Source of the DNA: Planotetraspora sp. A-T 1434
GTDB taxonomy: Bacteria; Actinomycetota; Actinomycetes; Streptosporangiales; Streptosporangiaceae
Assembly: GCF_025420585.1 (NCBI RefSeq)
Contig: NZ_JAOEGB010000012.1
Coordinates: forward strand, 124,001-188,000
Length of the DNA: 64,000 nucleotides
Direction of reading: 5' to 3'
This document shows, in pieces, positions 16,062-25,370 of this stretch. A model generated the notes under the pieces. That model had not been told where the DNA came from, searched no databases, and saw only the letters and a list, made by a program, of their open reading frames with translations. The translations under genes and the position numbers were made by a program. Position 1 is the first letter of the stretch. Each line of letters opens with the position of its first letter.

Positions 16062-16579
16062 GCTTTATACTCCTCTGGCGAAGCGGCGTAACTGCTCTGG
16101 AGAAGGCGGCGTAGTGTGGTGATACCCCGCGCGGTCTGACTCTTGACGTTGCCCGACGAACAGCCCATCGTTTGAGCTGTTTCATCGACCGAAAGGTCGC
16201 AAAAGTAGCGCAAAACAACCGTGGCTCGCTGGCGCGAAGGAAGGGCGGCAAGAGCTACTCGCAGGTCCAGCGCCGCATCGATGTCACCTTCTCTAACCGC
16301 TAATTGGTCCTGCGCATTACGGAGCACGACCCACCGTGTCCAGGGTGACCGCTGCTCGGCCAAGAAGGTGTTAACGAGAATCGTCCGCGCATAGCCGTCG
16401 ATATTCTGAGCTTTGCTCGCATGGTGCCATTTCGTGTAGAGCTTGGTTATAGCGTTTTGAACGAGATCGTCCGCAGCATGCCAATCCCCACAAAGAAGGA
16501 AGGCGACCTTTCGTAGCCACAAAGCCTTCGCTGTCACGTACTCGGTGAACTCGGCGTCGCGCACCGGACTAGCCACCAT
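16058..16579 (-). CDS. SigE-family ECF sigma factor
   Basis: 173 residues. Region 2 is FTEYVTAKALWLRKVAFLLC, then HAADDLVQNAITKLYTKW and GYARTILVNTFLAEQR; region 4 is ALAALPSRQRATVVLRYFCD, then SVDETAQTMGCSSGNVKSQT, the helix-turn-helix. These match the actinobacterial SigE-family subgroup, whose members often come with a membrane protein encoded directly downstream, as here (ATGA overlap). Its stimulus and regulon are unknown. GC content is a little lower than in the neighbouring chromosome. Confidence 0.88.
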   Translation of the reverse strand: MVASPVRDAEFTEYVTAKALWLRKVAFLLCGDWHAADDLVQNAITKLYTKWHHASKAQNIDGYARTILVNTFLAEQRSPWTRWVVLRNAQDQLAVREGDIDAALDLRVALAALPSRQRATVVLRYFCDLSVDETAQTMGCSSGNVKSQTARGITTLRRLLQSSYAASPEEYKA

Positions 16580-16830
16580 GTGCGTCTACCCTCCTTCCCC
16601 TGCCTGCGCGTGGTGCTCTCCCCTCTGATGCGCGCGTGCCCCGGGAGGTTGCATGCCAAGGCCGAGTTCGTTCTCATCTGGCCTTCGCCATGTCCGCTGA
16701 CGGCGCAGGGCGGCGCGGGCCGGGACCGGCCGGAGAGCCGCACGCCCGGTCCGCTGGCCGCCCGGCGCGCCGCGAGCCGCCGCAGGCGGCTCGCCTTGAC
16801 CCTGTAGTGAAGGTTCTCGCCGAAAACGGC
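16580..16830. other. Intergenic region with a strong hairpin
   Basis: This gap between the sigma factor start and the stranded msrA end shows no gene. It contains a perfect 10-bp stem with a 3-base loop (16772-16781 with 16785-16794). No T run follows on either strand, so it is not a standard terminator; it could be a structured leader or a protein site. Confidence 0.45.
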
Positions 16831-16877
16831 TCTGGCCCTCGATCGACACCGGGCTTGCCGGGCGACCAAGGGCCAGA
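16831..16877 (-). terminator. Original msrA terminator
   Basis: TCTGGCCCT at 16831-16839 pairs perfectly with AGGGCCAGA at 16869-16877. It lies 20 bases past the stop codon of the displaced msrA tail and, before the element arrived, would have terminated msrA transcription. Confidence 0.6.
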
Positions 16878-16896
16878 ATCAGTCAGTTACCGCAGG

Positions 16897-16947
16897 TCAG
16901 GCCTCGCCGGACGTGAGGCCGACCGGGCACGAGACGCCCGTGCCACC
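16897..16947 (-). pseudogene. Displaced 3' end of msrA
   Basis: The minus strand reads GGTGVSCPVGLTSGEA and a stop, the expected C-terminus of MsrA after GYCGI. It has no start of its own: upstream lies the integrase end of the element. The matching body of msrA ends in the same Gly-Gly-Thr codons at 32,020-32,013, 15 kb away. This fragment is therefore the stranded 3' end left by insertion. Confidence 0.85.
16940..16947. repeat. Left attachment core (attL side)
   Basis: gtgccacc, identical to 32013-32020. To its left lies the msrA tail; to its right, element DNA and the integrase gene. The bases just left of the core (gacgccc) also resemble those left of the right-hand core (gacaccg). Confidence 0.7.
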
Positions 16948-16968
16948 GAGCGTGTATCTATGTGACCC

Positions 16969-18390
16969 ATGCGGAAAGCTGCGATCTACTGCCGGATCAG
17001 CCAGGACCGAGCCGGTGCTGGGCTCGGCGTCGCCCGCCAGGAAGCCGACTGCCGGGCGCTGGTCGAGCGTCGAGGCTGGCAGGTCACTGACGTGTACTCG
17101 GACAACGACGTCAGCGCGTACTCGGGGAGCCCGCGCCCTGCATGGCAGCGACTTCTCGGCGACATCGAGGCCGGGACTGTCGACGCGATCGTGTGCTGGC
17201 ACGTGGACAGGCTGACACGATCCCCACGCGAGTTGGAAGACGTCATCGACCTGGCCGACCGGCGCGGCGTCGAATTGGCCACCGTAACCGGAGAGATCGA
17301 CCTGGGCACCCCGACCGGGCGTCTGATCGCGCGGATGCTCGGGGCCGCCGCCCGGCACGAGGCAGAGCACAAGGCCGAACGGCAAAAGCGGCAGCGACGC
17401 CAGAACGCGGAAGCGGGCAAGGTCTCCGGGGGCGGGATGCGTCCGTACGGCTACGCCGAGGACCGCATAACGATCGTTGAGGAAGAGGCCGAGGTCATCC
17501 GCGAGGCCGCCCGCCGCGTGCTGGCCGGCGAATCCCTGACGAGCGTGTGCCGAGACTTCGAGCAGCGGGACGTGAAGACCCCCTCAGGACGCCACTGGAT
17601 TCCGACCACCTTGCGCCGTCTGCTCGCCTCAGCCCGGATCAGCGGGCGCAGGGAGCACACGCCGCGCAGTACCTTCCAGACCACCCGCCCTCTGCTGGGC
17701 GAGATCGTCGCCGACGCCGTCTGGCCGGCGATCATCAGCCCAGTCGACTCCGACCGGCTACGCGCACTACTCAGCGATCCCGCCCGCGACTACCGCCGCC
17801 AGGCCGCTACCGGACGCTCCTACCTCCTGTCCGGGATCCTGCGCTGCGGCAGATGCGGGCACCGGATGAACGGCCGACCCCGGCAAGGAATCCCCCGGTA
17901 TGTGTGCCCGAACGTGCCCGGAAGCGGCTCATGCGGCGGCGTCGCCACCAACGCCGCCCGCACCGACGACCACGTCCGCGACATGCTGCTGACCGCGCTC
18001 GACTCCCCCGCCCTCGCCGAACGCATCCGTCACGACGGCGGCGACGATGACAACCTCGCCGAGGCCGTCCGCGCCGACGAGGAACTTCTCGAAGAACTCG
18101 CCCAGGCCTGGGCCAGCCGCGAGATCAGCCGCAAGGAATGGATGGCCGCACGTACCCCCATCGATCTTCGACTGGACAAGAACCGCGCTCAACTTGCCAG
18201 CCTCTCCCGCACCTCGCCTCTGATCCCCTTCATCGGCACCGCCCAGGAGATGCTCACACGATGGGATGCCATGAACGTCTCCCAGCGACGCGCCATCGTC
18301 GCCGCGGTCATCCGCACCATCACCGTCGCACCCGCCAACCCGCGCAAGAAGTGGGACCCCGACCGCTTCACCTTCGACTGGATCGCCTAA
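16969..18390 (+). CDS. Large serine recombinase (integrase)
   Basis: 473 residues. The resolvase catalytic domain starts at once, with the nucleophile Ser11 in YCRISQDRAG and an Arg-rich core (ARQEADCRALVERRG, CWHVDRLTRSPREL). A recombinase domain follows (about 150-250, GGGMRPYGYAED to SARISGRREHT). A zinc ribbon comes next (ILRCGRCGHRMNGR, YVCP, SCGG), then a coiled-coil-like C-terminus ending in WDPDRFTFDWIA. This order is that of phiC31/TG1-like integrases. It would insert the element by attP x attB recombination; excision needs a separate directionality factor, which I cannot identify. It is the outermost gene at the left end. Confidence 0.93.
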   Translation: MRKAAIYCRISQDRAGAGLGVARQEADCRALVERRGWQVTDVYSDNDVSAYSGSPRPAWQRLLGDIEAGTVDAIVCWHVDRLTRSPRELEDVIDLADRRGVELATVTGEIDLGTPTGRLIARMLGAAARHEAEHKAERQKRQRRQNAEAGKVSGGGMRPYGYAEDRITIVEEEAEVIREAARRVLAGESLTSVCRDFEQRDVKTPSGRHWIPTTLRRLLASARISGRREHTPRSTFQTTRPLLGEIVADAVWPAIISPVDSDRLRALLSDPARDYRRQAATGRSYLLSGILRCGRCGHRMNGRPRQGIPRYVCPNVPGSGSCGGVATNAARTDDHVRDMLLTALDSPALAERIRHDGGDDDNLAEAVRADEELLEELAQAWASREISRKEWMAARTPIDLRLDKNRAQLASLSRTSPLIPFIGTAQEMLTRWDAMNVSQRRAIVAAVIRTITVAPANPRKKWDPDRFTFDWIA

Positions 18391-18539
18391 GCGGCAGCAT
18401 CCAAGCGCTCCGGCTCGTCCCCGCCGACGAGCCGAAACACCGACGCCACCCGCTCCAACACCGCCAAATCCTCAACCACCGGCGGAAGCCCCTGTGCCGC
18501 CCGAGATGCCGCCACCCGCGCCCGCACCTCATCATTCAC
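18387..18539 (-). CDS. Small protein convergent with the integrase
   Basis: A 50-residue frame from a GTG at 18539. It begins VNDEVRARVAASRAAQGLPP and continues EDLAVLERVASVFRL, an amphipathic helical composition with clean codon bias. Its stop overlaps the integrase stop by three bases from the opposite strand. Small ORFs of this kind occur beside integrases in actinobacterial elements. Being next to the integrase, it is a candidate recombination directionality factor or regulator, but that is only a guess. The longer open frame upstream lacks a proper start. Confidence 0.4.
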   Translation of the reverse strand: MNDEVRARVAASRAAQGLPPVVEDLAVLERVASVFRLVGGDEPERLDAAA

Positions 18540-19122
18540 CCACACCGACCAGTGAGCGACAGCCCGCACTCGCCACCCGCCACACGGCACGGCCCTACCG
18601 GGTTCTCTCCTCGCTGCATAAAGGCCTCCCTTCGCGCTCCCTCCTCTCAACCGACGAGACAAGAGTGCGACGAACAGGCCCATCCGGGGCACCACCCAGC
18701 GGGACGCCTTCAAGACGTCCCGGGTATGCCTGTGAGACCAGACGTCTCAAGCCGTCCCTACACGTCACCGGCCGCCGACATCGAGAGCCGACGCCACGCG
18801 AAGGCCGGGACCAGCCAAACGCACCGCGAACCAGCCACGGGCGAAGATCGAAAGCTACTTTTCTTCACGTCATCAAGCCGCCGCCCTGCCGGGCGGCGGT
18901 GGCGCGGTGCGTCCGGTTCGCGGCCGGGCATGCGGCCTCTCCGGGCCGACCCGGCCTCGCCGGCCAGCCGCGCCCGCCCAGGCAACGAACAACCCCCCAG
19001 GAGCAGGACCAGGCCGAGGAGCAGGAGCGCACGCAGTACGGCAAGACGCAAGGCGGCTGCCTCAGGATCGTTGGTTAACGACCAGGCCTTCTCATGCTGA
19101 TCGCACCGATAGGATCGAGCTT
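18540..19122. other. 583-bp intergenic region upstream of hsdM
   Basis: No convincing gene. It holds an inverted repeat TGAGAC-N5-GTCTCA at 18733-18749 and a 9-bp stem with 4-base loop at 18878-18899 (ccgccgccc with gggcggcgg). It must carry the promoter of hsdM-hsdS-hsdR; the 18733 palindrome could be an operator that delays restriction expression, which is inference. Confidence 0.45.
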
Positions 19123-20661
19123 ATGATCACGGGTGACTTGAAGAGCAAGGTTGACCGGATTTGGGATGCCTTTTGGTCCGGCGGCATCTCGAATCCTCTG
19201 GAGGTGATCGAGCAGATCACCTACCTGCTCTTCATCCGGCGCCTCGACGAAATCCACACACGAGAAGAGAGCAAGTCCCGGCTCCTGAACAAGCCGATCG
19301 AGCGCCCTATCTTCCCCCACGGCGCGGATGAGAAGAATCGCAAGTACGACGATCTTCGCTGGTCTCGGTTCAAAGACTTCGAGCCCGGCGAGATGTACAC
19401 GATTGTTAGTGAGCATGTCTTCCCGTTCCTCCGCACCCTTGGCGGCGACGGCACGACCTACTCGCACCACATGAAGGATGCGCGCTTCACCATCCCGACA
19501 GCTGCCCTCCTGGCACGCGTGGTTGACATGATCGACAAGCTGCCGATGGAGGACCGCGACACGAAGGGCGATCTGTACGAATATCTGCTCAGCCAGATCG
19601 CATCTGCTGGAACGAACGGACAGTTCCGTACGCCGCGGCACATTATCCAGCTCATGGTCGAGATGACCGCGCCCACTCCGAAGGACGAGATCTGCGACCC
19701 TGCCTGCGGCACCGCTGGATTCCTCGTTGCGGCGGGCGAGTACATCCGGCGCGTGCACGAGAACGCGCTACACAATGCCGAGCAGTCGAAGCACTTCCAT
19801 CACAGTATGTTTCACGGCTTCGACTTTGATAGCACTATGCTCCGCATCGGCAGCATGAACATGCTGCTGCATGGAGTTGAAAACCCAGACATCCGCTATC
19901 GGGATTCTCTGGCGGAGAACGTCAGCAGCGACGCCGATATGTACTCACTGATCTTGGCCAACCCACCCTTCGCTGGGAGTCTTGACTATGAGAGCACCTC
20001 AAAGGATCTGCAGAGGGTAGTCAAGACAAAGAGCACGGAACTTTTGTTCTTGGCGCTCTTCCTTCGGCTGCTAAAGCCCGGTGGTCGTGCGGCGGTGGTA
20101 GTACCGGACGGTGTACTAACCGGGTCCGGAAAGGCCCACAGAGTGATCCGCCGCCTGCTCGTGGAGGAGCACAAACTCGATGGCGTCGTCAAGCTTCCTG
20201 GTGGTGTCTTCAGGCCCTATGCCGGGGTCTCAACAGCGATCCTCTTTTTTACCAGGACCAACAGCGGTGGCACAGATCACGTATGGTTTTATGAGGTTAA
20301 CGCTGACGGCTGGAGTTTGGATGACAAGCGAGCTCCTCTTCTGAGCCAGGAAAAGCTCGGCCCGCGGCCTACAGGCAACTTGACCATGGCCGACCATGGA
20401 AAGAACAATCTGCCGGATGTGTTGGCACGCTGGGCGTTACGAGAGGACAGTGAGCGCAGCCGAAAGCGAACTGAGCAGAGCTTCTGCATTCCAAGGGCCG
20501 AGATCGCCGCACAAGGTTACGACCTGAGCATGAGCCGTTACAAGGAAGTAGTACTTCAAGACATCAAGGATCGATCGCCCGCGGAGATAATGAACGATCT
20601 GGCGCGTTTGGAGGCGGAAATTCAGGAGGGTATGTCTGAGCTCAAGGTGATCCTCGGATGA
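19123..20661 (+). CDS. hsdM: Type I restriction-modification methyltransferase subunit
   Basis: 512 residues from ATG 19123. The N-terminal helical HsdM_N domain (WDAFWSGGISNPLEVIEQITYLLFIRRLDE) precedes the N6-adenine methyltransferase domain, with motif I DPACGTAGF at 192-200 and catalytic motif IV NPPF at 280-283. With HsdS it methylates adenine in the split recognition sequence. Its last four bases overlap the hsdS start (ATGA). Its GC content and codon use are clearly less biased than the surrounding chromosome, a sign of transfer. Confidence 0.95.
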   Translation: MITGDLKSKVDRIWDAFWSGGISNPLEVIEQITYLLFIRRLDEIHTREESKSRLLNKPIERPIFPHGADEKNRKYDDLRWSRFKDFEPGEMYTIVSEHVFPFLRTLGGDGTTYSHHMKDARFTIPTAALLARVVDMIDKLPMEDRDTKGDLYEYLLSQIASAGTNGQFRTPRHIIQLMVEMTAPTPKDEICDPACGTAGFLVAAGEYIRRVHENALHNAEQSKHFHHSMFHGFDFDSTMLRIGSMNMLLHGVENPDIRYRDSLAENVSSDADMYSLILANPPFAGSLDYESTSKDLQRVVKTKSTELLFLALFLRLLKPGGRAAVVVPDGVLTGSGKAHRVIRRLLVEEHKLDGVVKLPGGVFRPYAGVSTAILFFTRTNSGGTDHVWFYEVNADGWSLDDKRAPLLSQEKLGPRPTGNLTMADHGKNNLPDVLARWALREDSERSRKRTEQSFCIPRAEIAAQGYDLSMSRYKEVVLQDIKDRSPAEIMNDLARLEAEIQEGMSELKVILG

Positions 20662-21845
20662 CCGTCTTCGGTACCACGCTAGGCGAGCTCATTAAGCCAG
20701 CTCCCACCAAACGGGCAGGTAGCGTCGAGTATCCGATTCTGTCGATGACTATGCACAATGGTCTTGTCGATCAAGAATCGAAATTCAGGAAACGTGTAGC
20801 GAGTGCGGACATATCTCAGTACAAGGTGGTTTCTAAAGGCCAGCTAGTGGTTGGCTTCCCTATCGACGAGGGGGTTCTTTCCTTTCAGAATCTCTATCCG
20901 CATGCCATCGTCAGTCCGGCGTACCATATATGGGATCTGGCCGATTCATTTGAAGTGGATACGGGTTATCTCCAAAGATTTCTGCGGTCTCCAGATGCCC
21001 TCGCATACTACGCGTCGAAGCTCAGAGGAACTACGGCTAGGCGCCGGACTCTACCAAATGATCTTTTTTTGGCGCTCCCGGTTCCATTGCCGGCGATTAG
21101 TGAGCAGCGCAGGATCGCACAAGTGCTGGATAGCGTCGATGTGCTGCGGGCCAAACGTCGGGAAACCATCAATTACCTGGATGACGTCACTCGATCCATT
21201 TTTGTGGCGATGTTTGGGGACCCGGCACAAAATCCCGAAGGGTGGCCTCGTGCTCCCTTGGGGACGTTGCTGAGCCGTATCGATAGTGGCCACAGTCCAC
21301 AGTGTATGGACCGCCCCGCCAGGGGCGGTGAATGGGGCGTTCTAAAGCTTAGCTCAATCACTTCTTGTGAATTCAATCCACTAGAAAATAAGGCACTTCC
21401 AGAAACTGCATCTCCACGTCAAGAGAATGAAGTTCGTCCGGGTGACTTACTTTTTTCTCGAAAGAACACAAAAGCTCTTGTTGCCGCATGTGCTCTTGTG
21501 AGGCAAACGCCTCGGCGGCTGCTTATGCCAGATCTCATCTTCCGTCTCGAACCCGACCCCACAGCTCAGATCGATTTAACCTTCTTGCATCAATTGCTTA
21601 TTTTTCCGTCCAGGCGTCGCCAGATTCAAGAGCTTGCAACGGGGAGCTCTGCTTCCATGTCGAATATCTCCAAAGCCAAATTGGCCTCGGTCGAGATTGA
21701 AATTCCACCTCTCTCTCGGCAGCAAGCATTTGCGGAACGCGTCGCAGTCGTTGACAGGATTAGGTCCTCTCAACGCAGTCACCTGTCTGAGCTTGATGCG
21801 CTGTTCACGTCAATGCAGCACCGCGCGTTTCGGGGCGAACTGTGA
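20658..21845 (+). CDS. hsdS: Type I restriction-modification specificity subunit
   Basis: 395 residues with the two-TRD layout: TRD1 (about 1-140), a conserved helical spacer (LPAISEQRRIAQVLDSVDVLR at about 145-165), TRD2 (about 190-340), and a second spacer (IPPLSRQQAFAERVAVVDRI). The TRDs decide the target sequence, which cannot be read from protein alone. It has the lowest GC content of any gene in the window, usual for hsdS. Translationally coupled to hsdM; a 44-base gap separates it from hsdR. Confidence 0.93.
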   Translation: MTVFGTTLGELIKPAPTKRAGSVEYPILSMTMHNGLVDQESKFRKRVASADISQYKVVSKGQLVVGFPIDEGVLSFQNLYPHAIVSPAYHIWDLADSFEVDTGYLQRFLRSPDALAYYASKLRGTTARRRTLPNDLFLALPVPLPAISEQRRIAQVLDSVDVLRAKRRETINYLDDVTRSIFVAMFGDPAQNPEGWPRAPLGTLLSRIDSGHSPQCMDRPARGGEWGVLKLSSITSCEFNPLENKALPETASPRQENEVRPGDLLFSRKNTKALVAACALVRQTPRRLLMPDLIFRLEPDPTAQIDLTFLHQLLIFPSRRRQIQELATGSSASMSNISKAKLASVEIEIPPLSRQQAFAERVAVVDRIRSSQRSHLSELDALFTSMQHRAFRGEL

Positions 21846-21889
21846 CATGATCGTGGCAGGAATGCTCCGCATGGCGTGAAGGGTGCTTG

Positions 21890-24800
21890 ATGAGCAACTT
21901 TAGATTCCTGGACGCTGAGTGGCCGGAGTTGTACGACGAGGCACTGCGCGCGGAGCGGAGTGTCTTCGCCGACCCGCGGACGTCATGTTTCTACGCCCGG
22001 CGGTCCCTCGAGCTGGCCCTTACTTGGCTCTTTGATGCGGAAAGCGTCCTACATCTGCCGTACAAGAAGGATCTCGGCGGGATGCTCTTCGAGCCGACCC
22101 TACGTACACTCGTCGGCTCCGGCATCCACACGAAGATGGACCTCATCCGTCGACAGGGCAACACCGCTGTGCACAAGACGATGAGAGTCCCGCCCCAGGC
22201 CGCGCTGGCGACTGTCCGTGAGCTGTTCCAGGTGCTTTTCTGGGTGGCCCGCCAATACTCCCGTGATCCAGAGCACCTTCCGGCAGACTCGCTGGTGTTC
22301 GACGAGACTTTGATCCCCCGGCCGGTGCCGGCGGGTGTCCGGCTGAAGACTCAGAGGGAGCTGAAGGAACTCAGCGACAAGCTTGCCAGGCAAGATGCTG
22401 CCCTCGCCGAGGCCCGAAAGAATAATGCTGCACTCGACGCCGAGATCGCCGGGCTCCGAGCACAGATCGCCGTCGCCAAGGCAGCCAACCAGTCCCGGGT
22501 CGATCACCACGACTACAACGAGCAGGAAACCCGGGACCTCTTCATCGATATGCTACTCAAAGAGGCTGGCTGGCCGCTCGATCAGGAGCGAGACCGCGAG
22601 TTCAAAGTCACGGGGATGCCCGGAGGGGGCGACGGATACGTCGATTATGTGCTGTGGGGAGACGACGGCACTCCATTCGGCATCGTCGAGGCCAAGCGTG
22701 CCCGTAAGGACCCGATGGCGGGCCAGCAGCAAGCCAAACTTTATGCCGACCGCCTTCAGAATATGTACGGCCAGCGGCCCATCATCTTCTACACCAACGG
22801 CTACGAGACCTGGCTGTGGGACGACGCCTTCTACCCGCCGCGTCCGGTCCAGGGTTTTTACACGAAAGACCAGCTTCAACTGCTTCGCGCCCGCCGTACG
22901 AGCCGTAAGCCGCTCGCAGAGGTGCCTATCGACAAGACCATTGTCGAACGGCACTACCAGCAGCGGGCGATCTGCCGCATTGGTGAGACTTTGGAGCAGG
23001 ATCGGCAGCGGAAAGCCCTAATCGTCATGGCCACCGGTGCAGGTAAGACCCGTATGGTGATCGCGTTGGCGGACCAGCTGATGCGGGCCAACTGGGTGAA
23101 GCGGGTCCTGTTTCTAGCTGACCGGAAAGCCCTCGTCACCCAGGCGACCAACGCCTTCAAGACGCATCTGCCGTCGACCACAACAATTAATCTCCTGGAG
23201 GAGAAGAGCGACGAAGGCCGGGTCTACGTCTCGACGTATCCGACAATGATGGGGCTGATCGACGAGATGGCCGACGGCGAACGTCGTTTCGGCCCCGGAT
23301 ACTTCGATCTCATCGTCATCGACGAGGCGCATCGGTCCGTCTACCAGAAGTACAAGGCGATCTTCTCCTACTTCGACGCCCTGCTCGTGGGACTCACCGC
23401 CACCCCAAAGGGGGAGGTCGATCGCAACACCTACCGGCTGTTCGGCCTGGAAGAGGGTGTGCCCACCGACGTCTACAACCTCGACGAAGCCGTTCGTGAA
23501 GGATTTCTCGTCCCGCCCCGGGCAGTCTCTGTTCCGTTGAAGTTTCAGCGCGAGGGCATCCGGTACGACCAGCTGAGCGAGGAAGAGAAAGATCAATGGG
23601 ACTCCCTGGAGTGGGAGGACGGCGACATCCCCGACAGCGTGGATTCCGAAGCGGTCAGCAAGTGGCTGTTCAACATCAAGACCGTCGATCTCGCTCTTGA
23701 GACGCTGATGAGATACGGCCACAAGGTGGTCGGTGGGGATCGACTCGGCAAGACCATTATTTTTGCAAAGAATAATGATCACGCGAAGTTCATAGCTGAG
23801 CGCTTCGACGCGAACTACCCCCAGTACGAGGGCCAGTTCGCACGCGTCATCACTTATCAGACCGAGTACGCACAGAGCCTCATCGACGACTTCTCCACCA
23901 AGGACAACGCGCCCCATATCGCGATCTCGGTGGACATGCTCGATACCGGCATCGACGTGCCCGAAGTCGTCAATCTGATGTTCTTCAAGGTTGTCCGGTC
24001 GTCGTCGAAATTCTGGCAGATGATCGGCCGCGGCACACGGCTCTGCAAGAACCTGTATCGGCCTGGCCTGCACAAGCAGGACTTCCTGGTCTTCGACTTG
24101 TGTCAGAACTTCGAGTTCTTCAACCAGAACCCCGAGACCACCGAGGGCTCGACGGTCAAGTCCCTCTCTGAGCGGCTGTTCGCCGCTCGGGCCGAGTTGG
24201 TCTACCAACTGGACCAGCGTCTCGGGGAGACCGCGCAACCAGAGCGGGACGGGACCAAGAGTGAGCTCGGCCTCCGTTGGGATCTCGCATATGAACTGCA
24301 CAAAGAGGTCGCGGGGATGAGGTTAGAGAACTTCCTGGTCCGTCCCCAGCGGCGCTGGGTCGAAGAATACGCAGATTTCAAGAACTGGCAGCGGCTGACC
24401 CCGGAGGCGGCCAACGACCTCATCGGCCATGTAGCCGGCCTGCCCTCGTCTGTCCGCGACGATGACGAGAAGGCCAAGGAGTTCGACATGCTCCTGCTTC
24501 AGCTCCAGCTGTGCTTGGTCAATGGCGAACCCGGTTTCGACCGGCTCCGCCATAAGGTACAGGACATCGCCTCGCTCCTGCTGGAGCAGACCAATATCCC
24601 GAAGATCCGCGAACGGCAGCAGGTCCTCGACGAGGTCGCGGGTGACGAGTGGTGGAACGACGTCACTATGCCGATGCTGGAACTCGTCCGCCTGCGTGTC
24701 CGCGAGCTGGTGAAGCTGATCGAAAGGTCCAAGCAGCCTCCTATCTACACCGACTTCGAGGACGAGATCGGAGAGGTGTCGGAAATCCAGCTCCGGAACG

Positions 24801-25300
24801 TCCCGAGCGGCACAGACCGGGATCGGTTCCAGGCCAAGGTGCGGACCTACCTGAAGAACTATGAGGATCATGTTGCTCTGCAGAAGCTGCGTAGGAACAA
24901 GCAGCTTTCACCCTCGGATCTGTCCGAGTTGGAGCGAATGCTTATTGAGAACGGCGTTGGCACGCCGGCTGATATAGCCCATGCCAGCGAATCAGCTGGC
25001 GGGTTGGGGTTGTTCGTCCGCTCGCTGGTCGGTCTGGACCGGGCAGCGGCCCGTGAGCCGTTCTCCAGGTTCCTCGAGGACAAGACGCTAAGTGCGAACC
25101 AACTCCACTTCCTCGACATGATGATCAACCACCTCGCCGAGAATGGCGTGATGGATCCAGCTCGTCTCTTCGAGCCTCCTTTCAGCGAGCTCGCTCCGAG
25201 AGGTCCTGACGTCCTCTTCCCGGGCGCGCAACTCGGAGAGCTGATAACGATCATTAGCTCCGTGCGCACCACTGCGGTCTCGGCCGAGGAGGTGGCATAG
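21890..25300 (+). CDS. hsdR: Type I restriction endonuclease subunit (EcoEI-like)
   Basis: 1136 residues; I took the ATG at 21890 over the TTG one codon earlier. Order of domains: a DUF4145-like N-terminus (about 1-130), a coiled coil (about 155-200), a PD-(D/E)XK nuclease with Asp252 in GYVDYVLWG and Glu267/Lys269 in GIVEAKR, then a superfamily-2 motor with Walker A ATGAGKT (381-387), DEAH (478-481), GLTATP (about 501) and the arginine-finger motif MIGRGTRL. The C-terminal region fits the EcoEI_R_C domain that docks to the methylase. It translocates and cuts DNA unmethylated at the HsdS site. All key residues are present, so the system looks functional. Confidence 0.95.
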   Translation: MSNFRFLDAEWPELYDEALRAERSVFADPRTSCFYARRSLELALTWLFDAESVLHLPYKKDLGGMLFEPTLRTLVGSGIHTKMDLIRRQGNTAVHKTMRVPPQAALATVRELFQVLFWVARQYSRDPEHLPADSLVFDETLIPRPVPAGVRLKTQRELKELSDKLARQDAALAEARKNNAALDAEIAGLRAQIAVAKAANQSRVDHHDYNEQETRDLFIDMLLKEAGWPLDQERDREFKVTGMPGGGDGYVDYVLWGDDGTPFGIVEAKRARKDPMAGQQQAKLYADRLQNMYGQRPIIFYTNGYETWLWDDAFYPPRPVQGFYTKDQLQLLRARRTSRKPLAEVPIDKTIVERHYQQRAICRIGETLEQDRQRKALIVMATGAGKTRMVIALADQLMRANWVKRVLFLADRKALVTQATNAFKTHLPSTTTINLLEEKSDEGRVYVSTYPTMMGLIDEMADGERRFGPGYFDLIVIDEAHRSVYQKYKAIFSYFDALLVGLTATPKGEVDRNTYRLFGLEEGVPTDVYNLDEAVREGFLVPPRAVSVPLKFQREGIRYDQLSEEEKDQWDSLEWEDGDIPDSVDSEAVSKWLFNIKTVDLALETLMRYGHKVVGGDRLGKTIIFAKNNDHAKFIAERFDANYPQYEGQFARVITYQTEYAQSLIDDFSTKDNAPHIAISVDMLDTGIDVPEVVNLMFFKVVRSSSKFWQMIGRGTRLCKNLYRPGLHKQDFLVFDLCQNFEFFNQNPETTEGSTVKSLSERLFAARAELVYQLDQRLGETAQPERDGTKSELGLRWDLAYELHKEVAGMRLENFLVRPQRRWVEEYADFKNWQRLTPEAANDLIGHVAGLPSSVRDDDEKAKEFDMLLLQLQLCLVNGEPGFDRLRHKVQDIASLLLEQTNIPKIRERQQVLDEVAGDEWWNDVTMPMLELVRLRVRELVKLIERSKQPPIYTDFEDEIGEVSEIQLRNVPSGTDRDRFQAKVRTYLKNYEDHVALQKLRRNKQLSPSDLSELERMLIENGVGTPADIAHASESAGGLGLFVRSLVGLDRAAAREPFSRFLEDKTLSANQLHFLDMMINHLAENGVMDPARLFEPPFSELAPRGPDVLFPGAQLGELITIISSVRTTAVSAEEVA

Positions 25301-25370
25301 CGGCGTGGCGTGCCTCTATATGCAGGCTTTGGGATCATGTCCCACATTGACCGGGTGGGCTTCGCTCCCG

